Source: an uncultured Bacteroidaceae bacterium
GTDB lineage: Bacteria > Bacteroidota > Bacteroidia > Bacteroidales > Bacteroidaceae
Direction: 5' to 3'
Length of the DNA stretch: 37,584 bases
Assembly: GCA_934426255.1 (NCBI GenBank)
Contig: CAKRYD010000024.1
Span: forward strand, 1-37,584
This document shows positions 1 to 7,893 of the stretch, one piece after another. Position 1 is the first letter of the stretch; the number at the start of each line of letters is the position of its first letter. The notes beneath the pieces were generated by a model. It was not told where the DNA came from, did not search any database, and saw nothing but the letters and a program-made list of their open reading frames with translations. Position numbers and translations under genes: made by a program.

Positions 1-1583
1 CCTGAAGTCTTGGCACGCCATTGAAATATGTCGTTTTTGTCGCGTGGACGTATATAGTCAAACCAGGCAAAATTCTTGAGAAACGACTTTTCACGCGGCA
101 CAAACGCAAGGGGATAAAACGTTCCTGTCGCTTCGCGTGTCCATATCTTTGAAGCCTGTTTGTTTTCCATATACATCTTGGCCAAGCTGGTTTCCATGTA
201 GTTCATCCCAATCATAATGCTGTCTTCATCGAAAGCATAATATACTACCTGAACGTTTCCCATCACATGGTTTTCTTTTAACTTTCCGTTATCAAAGAAA
301 AAGCGCATTTCCTTTCCTGTGATTTGATTGTAATGAAGCGAATCCAACTCTTCGACCATCAGGGCCTGATTGATTACACGAATGCTGTCTAATGTCGAGT
401 CGTTCATGAAAGCATGTATCTCTTCACCTAATATCTGGCGTTTATCATTCCAAACGATTGGATTTCCATAAAGCGAAAGTATGGACGAGGCTGTACTATA
501 CGACAATGAATCCGCCACGCTCTGTATGTCGCTCTTAAACGAACGCGCATGATAGTAACCTTGAAGCACACGATATACAGAATCCGTCTTCTGGTTGTAA
601 GTATAAATCTTAAAGGTATCTGCGTGAAGGTATAGGGTGTCCTGCTGAGAATAATCGCGAACGACAGCACTATCGTATGCGATGGTATAACCTGTGCTAT
701 CGTTATGGTAGCAATAGTTGGCGGTCAAAATATTCTTGTTGGATTTGTCATTGAATACAATATTGCGATAAGCATGAGCAATGCCTGCCGCCTGGTCATA
801 GACAAGAGAATCGGCAACCATCTGCTGATCTTGATTAACAACGACGGAACGATTGAGCAATGTCACGTTCTTTGACATTGTGTTATAATAGGCATCTTCG
901 GTGTATATACGGCTATTGCCACTCACTACATTCGAAGGGCCGAGCAAATGTGTCACCTTTGTCCGAGTATCATAATACATTGTATCTGATGTGAGCGTCA
1001 TGTCTTTTCGCACCAACTGCACATGATAGTTAAACAACGCTTCTTTGGTAGAAGTATCATACTGACCCCAATCAGACGTCAGCGTGTTGCCTTCATCAAT
1101 CAATTTTCCTCCTTCAAAGAAATACCCCACATGATATACACGATCATAATTCAAACTATCGGTATACAGCACTGAATTGCGATGTTTCAGTACCACCTTG
1201 CGACGGGCTTGAGCTATCTGTGAATTTCCATCATATAAAAGATACTCGCTGTTCAATGATAATGTATCTCCTTGCAACATCTTTACATGCCCAAAGGCCT
1301 GAAACGAATTAGTCGTTTGAAAAAAGTTTGCACTGTCGCAAAACAACTCCAACCCGTTGTGGTAAAAGGAGACATTACCGGTAAATATCTGCATGTCGGG
1401 ATTTTTGTATTGATTATACTCGACTTTGTCGGCATAGCGTAGCTCTATCTTTCCGGCATCAGGGCGTTTGTCGGTCTTGGCATATGATACACAAACTGCG
1501 GATATCAGAAAGAAAAAGAGCAACAGGCAACAGCCCATAACTCCTTTCCTTTTATATTCGGTGCCTTGCAATTCAAATTTCAT
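1..1583 (-). CDS. OstA-like (LptA/LptD N-terminal family) envelope protein, 3' end outside window
   Basis: The reading frame starts at ATG 1581-1583 and stays open for 527 codons to the left edge, so the C-terminus is missing. Residues 16-35 (MGCCLLLFFFLISAVCVSYA) form a signal peptide; the internal Met16 is an alternative start. The mature part is a run of short beta repeats of the OstA/LptA type (GNVSFYHNGLELFCDSANFF, then DSLNYDR, DTMYYDT, DSLVYDQ and DSLSYS units) in which Asp-Ser/Thr-x-x-Tyr recurs about every 40-50 residues. In this family such jellyroll repeats bind lipopolysaccharide or handle it on the way to the outer membrane. The start overlaps the stop of the upstream SurA-like gene by ATGA, so translation is probably coupled. 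In Bacteroidales this gene usually follows periplasmic PPIases, which fits an envelope-assembly role. Family call is firm; the exact LPS-transport function is inferred. Confidence 0.88.
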   Translation of the reverse strand, partial: MKFELQGTEYKRKGVMGCCLLLFFFLISAVCVSYAKTDKRPDAGKIELRYADKVEYNQYKNPDMQIFTGNVSFYHNGLELFCDSANFFQTTNSFQAFGHVKMLQGDTLSLNSEYLLYDGNSQIAQARRKVVLKHRNSVLYTDSLNYDRVYHVGYFFEGGKLIDEGNTLTSDWGQYDTSTKEALFNYHVQLVRKDMTLTSDTMYYDTRTKVTHLLGPSNVVSGNSRIYTEDAYYNTMSKNVTLLNRSVVVNQDQQMVADSLVYDQAAGIAHAYRNIVFNDKSNKNILTANYCYHNDSTGYTIAYDSAVVRDYSQQDTLYLHADTFKIYTYNQKTDSVYRVLQGYYHARSFKSDIQSVADSLSYSTASSILSLYGNPIVWNDKRQILGEEIHAFMNDSTLDSIRVINQALMVEELDSLHYNQITGKEMRFFFDNGKLKENHVMGNVQVVYYAFDEDSIMIGMNYMETSLAKMYMENKQASKIWTREATGTFYPLAFVPREKSFLKNFAWFDYIRPRDKNDIFQWRAKTS

Positions 1584-2965
1584 TTTACCCATCCTGGATA
1601 CTTAAAATCCTTCCGTTTCCAAGCATCCTTTATACTGATGTAAGTGGTTTTCTGCTTTTCCTTAATCCATTGCTCCAACTTTTCTTCGTTCTTCTTTTGC
1701 GACACGATATCAGTCAAAGCTTGAAAGTCCTCTGTAATATCTGCTTTATGACCTTCGATGCGATTCTTGAGCAATACTATGGCACACACTTCCTTGCCGT
1801 TCTTATTCATCATCGTAAAGGCATCTGAAATTTCTCCCACATGCATCTTATCGACGACTTTCGCTACCTCTTGCGGCAAATCTTTCATTTCAAAACGAGA
1901 TGTCTGTGTCAACGTTTCTGCCTGGCTATTTACCATCAATCCGTTGTTGTTCTTCGTATCTTTATCATCCGACAAAGCATACACCGCGCGATCAAAAGTA
2001 AACTTGTTCTTTCTAATGTCATCAGCAATGGAATCCAAACGGTTGATACATGCTTTTATGGCCTTTGACGTAACAGTTGGTCGAAGTAAGATATGCCTTA
2101 CGTTAACTTTGTCCCCTTTGCGCCCGATCAGCTGCATTATATGGAAACCATATTCTGTTTGCACGATTTTAGAAACCGTTTTAGGATCGGTCAAGGAAAA
2201 AGCGACATTCGAAAACTCAGGAACCAATTCGGCTCTACCATGATAGCCCAATTCACCGCCTTGTCGGGCCGACTGCTCATCTTGAGAATAGAGCCTTGCC
2301 AATGCTGCGAAACTCGTTTCGCCATCATTGACACGCTTGGCATAATCCAACAATTCCTTTTTAATCCGTTCAACCTCAGATGGCTCCACAACCGGTGATT
2401 GCGTCAAAATCTGCACTTCAACCTGTGGTTGGATATAAGGAAGGCTGTCTTTCGGCATATTCTTGAAATAGCGTCGCACCTCAGCAGGCGATATCTTTTT
2501 GTTCCCTATTATTTTTTCACGCTCTTGCTCTACTTTGGCAGACTCAATAAAGGCTTTGATTAGCTCCTGTCTGATTTGTTTCAACGGAAGGCCACGATAT
2601 TCTTCCAGCTTCTCCTGTGAACCGGCATACTCTATCATATAGTTCAACCGAGAATTGACCTGTGGCATGACATCGGCTTCTGTAACTTCAATACTGTCTA
2701 TAGACGCCTGGTGCAAGAATAGCTTTTGAATGGCCAATTGTTCGGGTATTACAGTATAAGGATCGCCCTCAATCTTTTGTCCTGAAAGCTCTGCATTGAT
2801 TCGCTGCAATTCAACTTCCGATTTTAATATGGGCTCGTCACCTACAACCCATATCACTTCGTCAATCACATTGTTAGGTTTATTAGATGTTTGAGCTACG
2901 GCATGGCTCGTCCCTAACAGCAGCAATGTGTTTAGCCAAAAGCTTTTACAAATATATCTCTTCAT
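1580..2965 (-). CDS. SurA-like periplasmic peptidylprolyl isomerase (parvulin/PpiC type)
   Basis: A 461-residue protein with a signal peptide (residues 1-24, cleavage probably after AVA). It has a SurA-type helical N-terminal chaperone region (residues 30-180, with the SurA-like stretch DEVIWVVGDEPILKSEVE) and two parvulin modules at about 182-283 and 287-410. The first keeps the typical core (FAALARLYSQDEQSARQGGELGY and YGFHIMQL). The second begins well (VNVRHILL) but lacks the usual GG-LG segment, reading NNNGLMVN instead, so it is probably catalytically weak and may serve in substrate binding. SurA proteins guide unfolded outer-membrane proteins through the periplasm. The gene sits 13 nt after the upstream PPIase gene and overlaps the OstA-like gene by 4 nt, indicating an operon. 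A stricter orthology to E. coli surA is not claimed. Confidence 0.92.
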   Translation of the reverse strand: MKRYICKSFWLNTLLLLGTSHAVAQTSNKPNNVIDEVIWVVGDEPILKSEVELQRINAELSGQKIEGDPYTVIPEQLAIQKLFLHQASIDSIEVTEADVMPQVNSRLNYMIEYAGSQEKLEEYRGLPLKQIRQELIKAFIESAKVEQEREKIIGNKKISPAEVRRYFKNMPKDSLPYIQPQVEVQILTQSPVVEPSEVERIKKELLDYAKRVNDGETSFAALARLYSQDEQSARQGGELGYHGRAELVPEFSNVAFSLTDPKTVSKIVQTEYGFHIMQLIGRKGDKVNVRHILLRPTVTSKAIKACINRLDSIADDIRKNKFTFDRAVYALSDDKDTKNNNGLMVNSQAETLTQTSRFEMKDLPQEVAKVVDKMHVGEISDAFTMMNKNGKEVCAIVLLKNRIEGHKADITEDFQALTDIVSQKKNEEKLEQWIKEKQKTTYISIKDAWKRKDFKYPGWVK

Positions 2966-2978
2966 TCAATTTGCGATA

Positions 2979-4406
2979 TTAATGCTTATTTACTGTAGAC
3001 AAGACATCCTTATTGACTTTAAAAGAGTACTTTTTGTGAAGCTCTTCCAGCCACTCTTTCTCTTTCAAATCTTGGAAATCAGATACAACCTGAGCCTTCA
3101 CATCTGTATAGGTCTTTGGCTTTTTTAGCTTTGTTCCCACACAGGCGGAATATGGATAAAGCTTGTTTTGTTTGGAATCCGATTTATCAAAAACGCGACT
3201 GTCAACAACTGCGTCGTCACCGGCCTTGAATATTCCATAACGCACACGGATTTTCTTCAACGAATCCTTGGGAACAGCTTTGTTCCACGCTTCTATTCCC
3301 GATTCATCTTTTTGTTTCTTCAAGAACTTCTCTGCCTCATTCATCAATGTTTCTGACTTTGACAATATCACAAAGCCTTTAAAACGTTCGCTGTCCCATT
3401 GATAGTTTGACTTGTTTTTCTTGAAGTGCTTTTCCAAGCCCGCCTTATCCTCTGCTGCTTGCTGCCATACCAAGCGATTGCTGACTTCATACAACAATAA
3501 GCCGTCGTGATACTCTTCTATCAGATATTTCAAATTCGGATCTTTCTTGCAAGCCTCAGCTTGTACTTGCGATATAATATCCTCGCGTGTTTTTTGGCCG
3601 TGCGATGCCTCTATCATGCGTTTGATTTTATGCTCTGCGGCCATTTCTTTCAAACCGCGAGATTTCAGAAGCTGCATTATTTCCTCTTTTTTTTCTTCAA
3701 AAGGCTCCAGCTTCTTGCGCTCAATCATATATACAATATGATAACCGACAGGCGTCAAAAAAGGTTTGGAATACTCTCCCGGTTTCAATGCATAAGCTTC
3801 CTTTTCAAATTCGGGCAAAGTCTGCTTGGGTGCTATCCAAGGCAAATCACCGCCTTTGGAAGCTGTAGTGTAGTCTTCCGAACATTTTTTAGCCAGTTCT
3901 CCGAAATCTCCTCCATTCTTCAATGCTGTATAGACAGAATCTATACGGGCTTTTTTCTGCAGTCTTACTGATTCTGTGGCTTTCTGCGGGAGCAACATCA
4001 TTATATGAGCCACATGAATCATATCGGCATCACCAACTTGCTGCTTCATAACATTGTAGACTGACAATGCGAGCGAATCCTCAAACTCGGGATCTTTCAA
4101 ATAATCTCTCAGCTGAATATCACGATAATTGGCAAATTCCTTTTTAAAGGATGACAATGTATCCAAATGGGCATCCTGGGCTGCCAATACCTTTAGCTTA
4201 TAATTAATGAACATATCAGCATAGCTCTCTACGGTCTTGGCCGCTTCGCCATCTTTTGAATCATTGTTCTTGTTGAAAAAGTATTCAAATTCAGAACGAG
4301 GCACATCCTTTCCACCGATTGTCATTACGACAGGATCGGCTTCTTGCGCCATTGCGTTACCAAAAGGCATGCATGCTAATAAAAGGACAAAAACGCTCTT
4401 CTTCAT
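2979..4406 (-). CDS. Periplasmic peptidylprolyl isomerase with one parvulin domain
   Basis: A 475-residue secreted protein with signal peptide MKKSVFVLLLACMPFGNAMA. The N-terminal part (about 25-125) is helical and chaperone-like. A single parvulin domain spans about 130-235, with VAHIMMLLP at its start, the GELAKKCSEDYTTASKGGDL core and the closing VGYHIVYMIERK. The remaining 240 residues are Lys/Glu-rich, with coiled-coil character and no recognised catalytic domain. PPIases of this kind help fold proteins in the periplasm or outer membrane. It follows guaB by 48 nt and precedes the SurA-like gene by 13 nt on the same strand, so guaB-PPIase-PPIase-ostA is probably one transcript. I recall related Bacteroidales clusters with an additional short PPIase gene in the middle; here there are only two. 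Confidence 0.9.
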   Translation of the reverse strand: MKKSVFVLLLACMPFGNAMAQEADPVVMTIGGKDVPRSEFEYFFNKNNDSKDGEAAKTVESYADMFINYKLKVLAAQDAHLDTLSSFKKEFANYRDIQLRDYLKDPEFEDSLALSVYNVMKQQVGDADMIHVAHIMMLLPQKATESVRLQKKARIDSVYTALKNGGDFGELAKKCSEDYTTASKGGDLPWIAPKQTLPEFEKEAYALKPGEYSKPFLTPVGYHIVYMIERKKLEPFEEKKEEIMQLLKSRGLKEMAAEHKIKRMIEASHGQKTREDIISQVQAEACKKDPNLKYLIEEYHDGLLLYEVSNRLVWQQAAEDKAGLEKHFKKNKSNYQWDSERFKGFVILSKSETLMNEAEKFLKKQKDESGIEAWNKAVPKDSLKKIRVRYGIFKAGDDAVVDSRVFDKSDSKQNKLYPYSACVGTKLKKPKTYTDVKAQVVSDFQDLKEKEWLEELHKKYSFKVNKDVLSTVNKH

Positions 4407-4454
4407 TCTTCGGTCTTAATCATTATTCATTTTTGCAAGAAAGCCTACAATGCC

Positions 4455-5930
4455 TTACGGACGGCTATAGTTAGGTGCTTCGCTGGTGATGGTTATATCG
4501 TGAGGATGGCTTTCCAATACACCGGCATTCGTTATGCGTGTAAACTTTGCATTATGCAGTTCCGCAATCGTTGCTGCACCGCAATATCCCATGCCTGAGC
4601 GCAAGCCACCAACCAATTGGTAAAGCACTTCCTGCACTGTACCTTTATAAGGCACACGCCCTGCTATACCCTCGGGTACCAGCTTCTTCACTTCTTTTAC
4701 ATCCGATTGGAAATAACGATCCTTGGAACCATTTTCCATTGCCTCCAAAGACCCCATACCGCGATATGTCTTAAACTTTCGACCATTCAGTATGATGGTT
4801 TCGCCCGGCGACTCCTCTGTTCCTGCCACCAACGAGCCTATCATCACACAATCGCCACCGGCAGCGAGTGCTTTCACAACATCGCCCGAATAGCGCAGAC
4901 CGCCATCGGCTATCATCGGTATGCCTGTTCCTTTCAAAGCTGAAGCTACATCGTAAATGGCAGAAAGCTGAGGTACGCCCACACCGGCCACTACACGAGT
5001 AGTGCAGATCGAGCCGGGTCCTATGCCCACCTTGATGGCATCTGCACCTGCTTTTGCCAACATTGTGGCAGCCTCGCCCGTTGCAACATTACCGACAACG
5101 ATGTCAACGTCGGTGAATCGTTTCTTGGCTTCAACCAACTTATCCACCACATTCTTGGAATGCCCATGAGCCGTATCGATGACAATGGCATCGGCACCGG
5201 CCTTAATCAGAGCCTGCATACGATCCAATGTATCGTTTGTCACGCCTACTCCGGCCGCAACGCGCAGACGTCCCTTGCTGTCTTTACAGGCCATCGGCTT
5301 ATCTTTAGCTTTTGTAATGTCCTTATAGGTTATAAGGCCGATTATGTGACCTTTTTCATCAATAACCGGCAGTTTTTCTATTTTGTTTTCTTGCAAGATG
5401 CGTGCTGCACCCACCAAGTCGGTTTGTTGCGTAGTTGTAACAAGGTTCTCGCTTGTCATCACGGCATCAATTTCCTTGTCCATGTCTTGCTCAAAGCGCA
5501 AATCCCTGTTTGTAACGATTCCCACCAAATGGCTTTCTGCATCAACAACTGGGATGCCGCCAATATGATATTCGTTCATCAGAGCCAATGCATCGCGCAC
5601 TTTAGAACCGCGCTGTATTGTCACGGGATCGTATATCATGCCGTTTTCAGCTCTCTTGACCATCGCTACCTGCCGGGCCTGCTCTTCTATCGTCATGTTC
5701 TTATGAATCACGCCAATGCCGCCTTCCCTGGCAATCGCAATGGCCATAGGAGCTTCTGTCACCGTGTCCATCGCTGCGGAGACAAATGGTATATTCAATT
5801 CAATATTTCTTGAAAAACGAGTCCCCAGCTTAACGGTTCGAGGCAAGACTTCCGAATAAGCCGGAATCAGCAAGACGTCATCATATGTGAGTCCGTCAGA
5901 AACAATTTTATCTGCAATAAATGAAGCCAT
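4455..5930 (-). CDS. guaB: Inosine-5'-monophosphate dehydrogenase
   Basis: A full-length 491-residue IMPDH, which oxidises IMP to XMP with NAD+, the committed step of GMP synthesis in the cytoplasm. The (beta/alpha)8 barrel is split by two CBS domains (about residues 95-205: GGIPVVDAESHLVGIVTNRD and KLPVIDEKGHIIGLITYKD), which sense adenine and guanine nucleotides in the family. The catalytic loop GPGSICTTRVVAG carries Cys309. The IMP phosphate-binding segment (ADGGLRYSGDVVKALAAGG) and the mobile-flap region with RYFQ are present. It is the first gene of a minus-strand run followed by two PPIases and an OstA-like gene. A -7 promoter box lies at 5956-5963, just upstream of the start, so the mRNA leader is very short. 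Confidence 0.98.
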   Translation of the reverse strand: MASFIADKIVSDGLTYDDVLLIPAYSEVLPRTVKLGTRFSRNIELNIPFVSAAMDTVTEAPMAIAIAREGGIGVIHKNMTIEEQARQVAMVKRAENGMIYDPVTIQRGSKVRDALALMNEYHIGGIPVVDAESHLVGIVTNRDLRFEQDMDKEIDAVMTSENLVTTTQQTDLVGAARILQENKIEKLPVIDEKGHIIGLITYKDITKAKDKPMACKDSKGRLRVAAGVGVTNDTLDRMQALIKAGADAIVIDTAHGHSKNVVDKLVEAKKRFTDVDIVVGNVATGEAATMLAKAGADAIKVGIGPGSICTTRVVAGVGVPQLSAIYDVASALKGTGIPMIADGGLRYSGDVVKALAAGGDCVMIGSLVAGTEESPGETIILNGRKFKTYRGMGSLEAMENGSKDRYFQSDVKEVKKLVPEGIAGRVPYKGTVQEVLYQLVGGLRSGMGYCGAATIAELHNAKFTRITNAGVLESHPHDITITSEAPNYSRP

Positions 5931-5955
5931 ATACTTGTTTGGTTTTTATTGCACG

Positions 5956-5963
5956 CAAAATTA
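5956..5963 (-). promoter_or_regulatory. Probable guaB promoter (-7 box TAATTTTG)
   Basis: Read on the minus strand this is TAATTTTGC, matching the Bacteroidetes -7 consensus TAnnTTTG. The predicted start of transcription falls about 15-20 nt upstream of the guaB ATG. No TTTG is found 19 nt further upstream; a TTG occurs only 12 nt away, so the -33 element is poor or absent. Confidence 0.5.
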
Positions 5964-6128
5964 CTCATTTATTTCCAATAGAGAGGCTGATTTTCTTTTT
6001 TTTTGAATGTATCAAATGGGCTTCCGATGATGGGCGAAAGCTGCTTTTTGAAGAAATCAAAGGCTGCGTTTTTCTTTTCGACCACAAAAAAACGCTTTTG
6101 CAAGCACAATACGCTCAACAAAAAGTAA

Positions 6129-6136
6129 TACCTTTG
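6129..6136 (+). promoter_or_regulatory. Probable fumarase promoter (-7 box TACCTTTG)
   Basis: TACCTTTGC fits TAnnTTTG and lies 41 nt upstream of the fumarase ATG. A TTTG occurs at 6097-6100 but is 28 nt away, too far for a normal -33 element. The 5964-6128 stretch between the two divergent promoters is A/T-rich and holds no gene I can support. Confidence 0.45.
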
Positions 6137-6177
6137 CAAATTATATTGTGACAATCTAATTAATCAATAACATAACC

Positions 6178-7827
6178 ATGGCAAAAACACCAGATTTCAA
6201 GTACGCTCCCATGTTTCAAATGGGAAAAGACGACACAGAATATTACCTTCTCTCAAAAGAAGGCGTTTCTGTCAGCGAGTTCGAAGGAAAGCCCATCCTC
6301 AAAGTAACCCCGGAAGCCCTTACCCGGCTGGCCAATCAGGCTTTCCGTGATGTCAACTTTCTGTTGCGCCGTTCACACAATGAGCAAGTGGCAAAAATTC
6401 TAAGCGACCCCGAAGCCAGCGACAACGACAAATATGTAGCTCTCACCTTCCTGCGCAACGCCGAAGTCGCCTGCAAAGGCAAATTGCCCTTCTGCCAGGA
6501 TACGGGCACCGCTATTATCCATGGCGAAAAGGGACAGCAGGTATGGACCGGCTTTTGTGACGAAGAAGCCTTGTCCAAAGGTGTTTACAAGACCTATACC
6601 GAAGAGAACTTGCGCTATTCCCAAAACGCTCCGCTCACGATGTATGATGAAGTCAATACCCGCTGCAATCTGCCGGCTCAGATAGACATCGAAGCCACCG
6701 AGGGATGCGAATATAAATTCCTCTGTGTTGTCAAAGGCGGCGGCTCTGCCAACAAGACTTACTTCTATCAGGAGACCAAAGCCCGCATCCAAAACCCGGG
6801 AACATTGGTTCCGTTTTTGGTTGAAAAGATGAAGACGTTGGGAACCGCAGCCTGTCCGCCCTACCACATCGCCTTTGTCATTGGCGGAACCAGTGCCGAG
6901 AAAAATCTGCTTACCGTCAAGCTGGCCTCCACTCACTATTATGACAGCCTGCCTACCACAGGCGACGAAACAGGCCGTGCCTTCCGCGACACGGATTTGG
7001 AAAAACAGCTCTTGGACGAGGCACATAAAATAGGACTCGGCGCACAATTCGGCGGCAAATACTTTGCCCACGATGTCCGCGTCATACGTCTGCCCCGCCA
7101 CGGTGCTTCCTGCCCCATAGGATTAGGTGTCAGCTGCTCTGCCGACCGCAACATCAAGGCGAAAATCAACCGCGAAGGCATTTGGATTGAGAAGCTTGAC
7201 GACAATCCCGGTTCGCTCATTCCCGAGGAGCTTCGCAACGCCGGCGAAGGCAATGCCGTAAAAATCGATCTCAATCAGCCTATGGCCGAAATATGCAAAA
7301 CGCTTTCCAAATATCCCGTATCGACACGCCTCAGCCTCAACGGAACGATTATTGTAGCCCGCGACATTGCACATGCCAAGCTGAAAGCGCGGCTTGATGC
7401 CGGTGAAGACCTGCCGGCCTACTTCAAAGACCATCCGGTGCTATATGCCGGTCCGGCCAAAACGCCCGAAGGCATGCCTTGCGGCTCTATGGGACCGACC
7501 ACAGCCAATCGCATGGATCCTTACGTTGATGAGTTTCAAAGTCACGGCGGCTCCATGGTGATGATAGCCAAGGGCAATCGCACACAAGTTGTTACAGATT
7601 CGTGCAAGAAGCATGGAGGTTTCTATTTAGGCAGCATCGGCGGACCTGCCGCCGTACTTTCGATGAATTCCATCAAGAGCATCGAATGTGTGGAATATCC
7701 CGAGCTCGGCATGGAAGCCATCTGGAAAATCAGGGTTGAGAACTTCCCGGCATTCATCCTTGTCGACGACAAGGGGAACGATTTCTTCCAGCAGTTGAAG
7801 CCCTGGAATCCGACTTGTAAACAATAA
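6178..7827 (+). CDS. Class I [4Fe-4S] fumarate hydratase
   Basis: A 549-residue class I fumarase, catalysing the reversible hydration of fumarate to L-malate. In anaerobic Bacteroidales it works in the reductive branch leading to succinate and propionate. The N-terminal cluster domain has Cys106 (LPFCQDTGTA), Cys226 (GTAACPPYH) and Cys320 (GLGVSCSADRNIKAKI), which correspond to the three cluster ligands of E. coli FumA. Cys312 in the same segment is conserved but not assigned. The C-terminal swivel domain (about 370-545) contains the GPTTANRMDPY and KGNRTQVVTDSCKKHGG motifs. It is divergent from guaB and ends in a strong terminator, so it is probably monocistronic. The iron-sulfur cluster implies oxygen sensitivity. 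Confidence 0.97.
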   Translation: MAKTPDFKYAPMFQMGKDDTEYYLLSKEGVSVSEFEGKPILKVTPEALTRLANQAFRDVNFLLRRSHNEQVAKILSDPEASDNDKYVALTFLRNAEVACKGKLPFCQDTGTAIIHGEKGQQVWTGFCDEEALSKGVYKTYTEENLRYSQNAPLTMYDEVNTRCNLPAQIDIEATEGCEYKFLCVVKGGGSANKTYFYQETKARIQNPGTLVPFLVEKMKTLGTAACPPYHIAFVIGGTSAEKNLLTVKLASTHYYDSLPTTGDETGRAFRDTDLEKQLLDEAHKIGLGAQFGGKYFAHDVRVIRLPRHGASCPIGLGVSCSADRNIKAKINREGIWIEKLDDNPGSLIPEELRNAGEGNAVKIDLNQPMAEICKTLSKYPVSTRLSLNGTIIVARDIAHAKLKARLDAGEDLPAYFKDHPVLYAGPAKTPEGMPCGSMGPTTANRMDPYVDEFQSHGGSMVMIAKGNRTQVVTDSCKKHGGFYLGSIGGPAAVLSMNSIKSIECVEYPELGMEAIWKIRVENFPAFILVDDKGNDFFQQLKPWNPTCKQ

Positions 7828-7832
7828 AGCTA

Positions 7833-7865
7833 AAAGGGGCGTGGGTAATATGAACACGCCCCTTT
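7833..7865 (+). terminator. Intrinsic terminator after fumarase
   Basis: A perfect 11-bp stem, AAAGGGGCGTG (7833-7843) with CACGCCCCTTT (7855-7865), around an 11-nt loop and followed by a T-rich stretch. It begins 5 nt after the fumarase stop codon and isolates it from the M6 protease gene. Confidence 0.85.
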
Positions 7866-7893
7866 ATTCTATTCATTCATAAAACATGTACCG

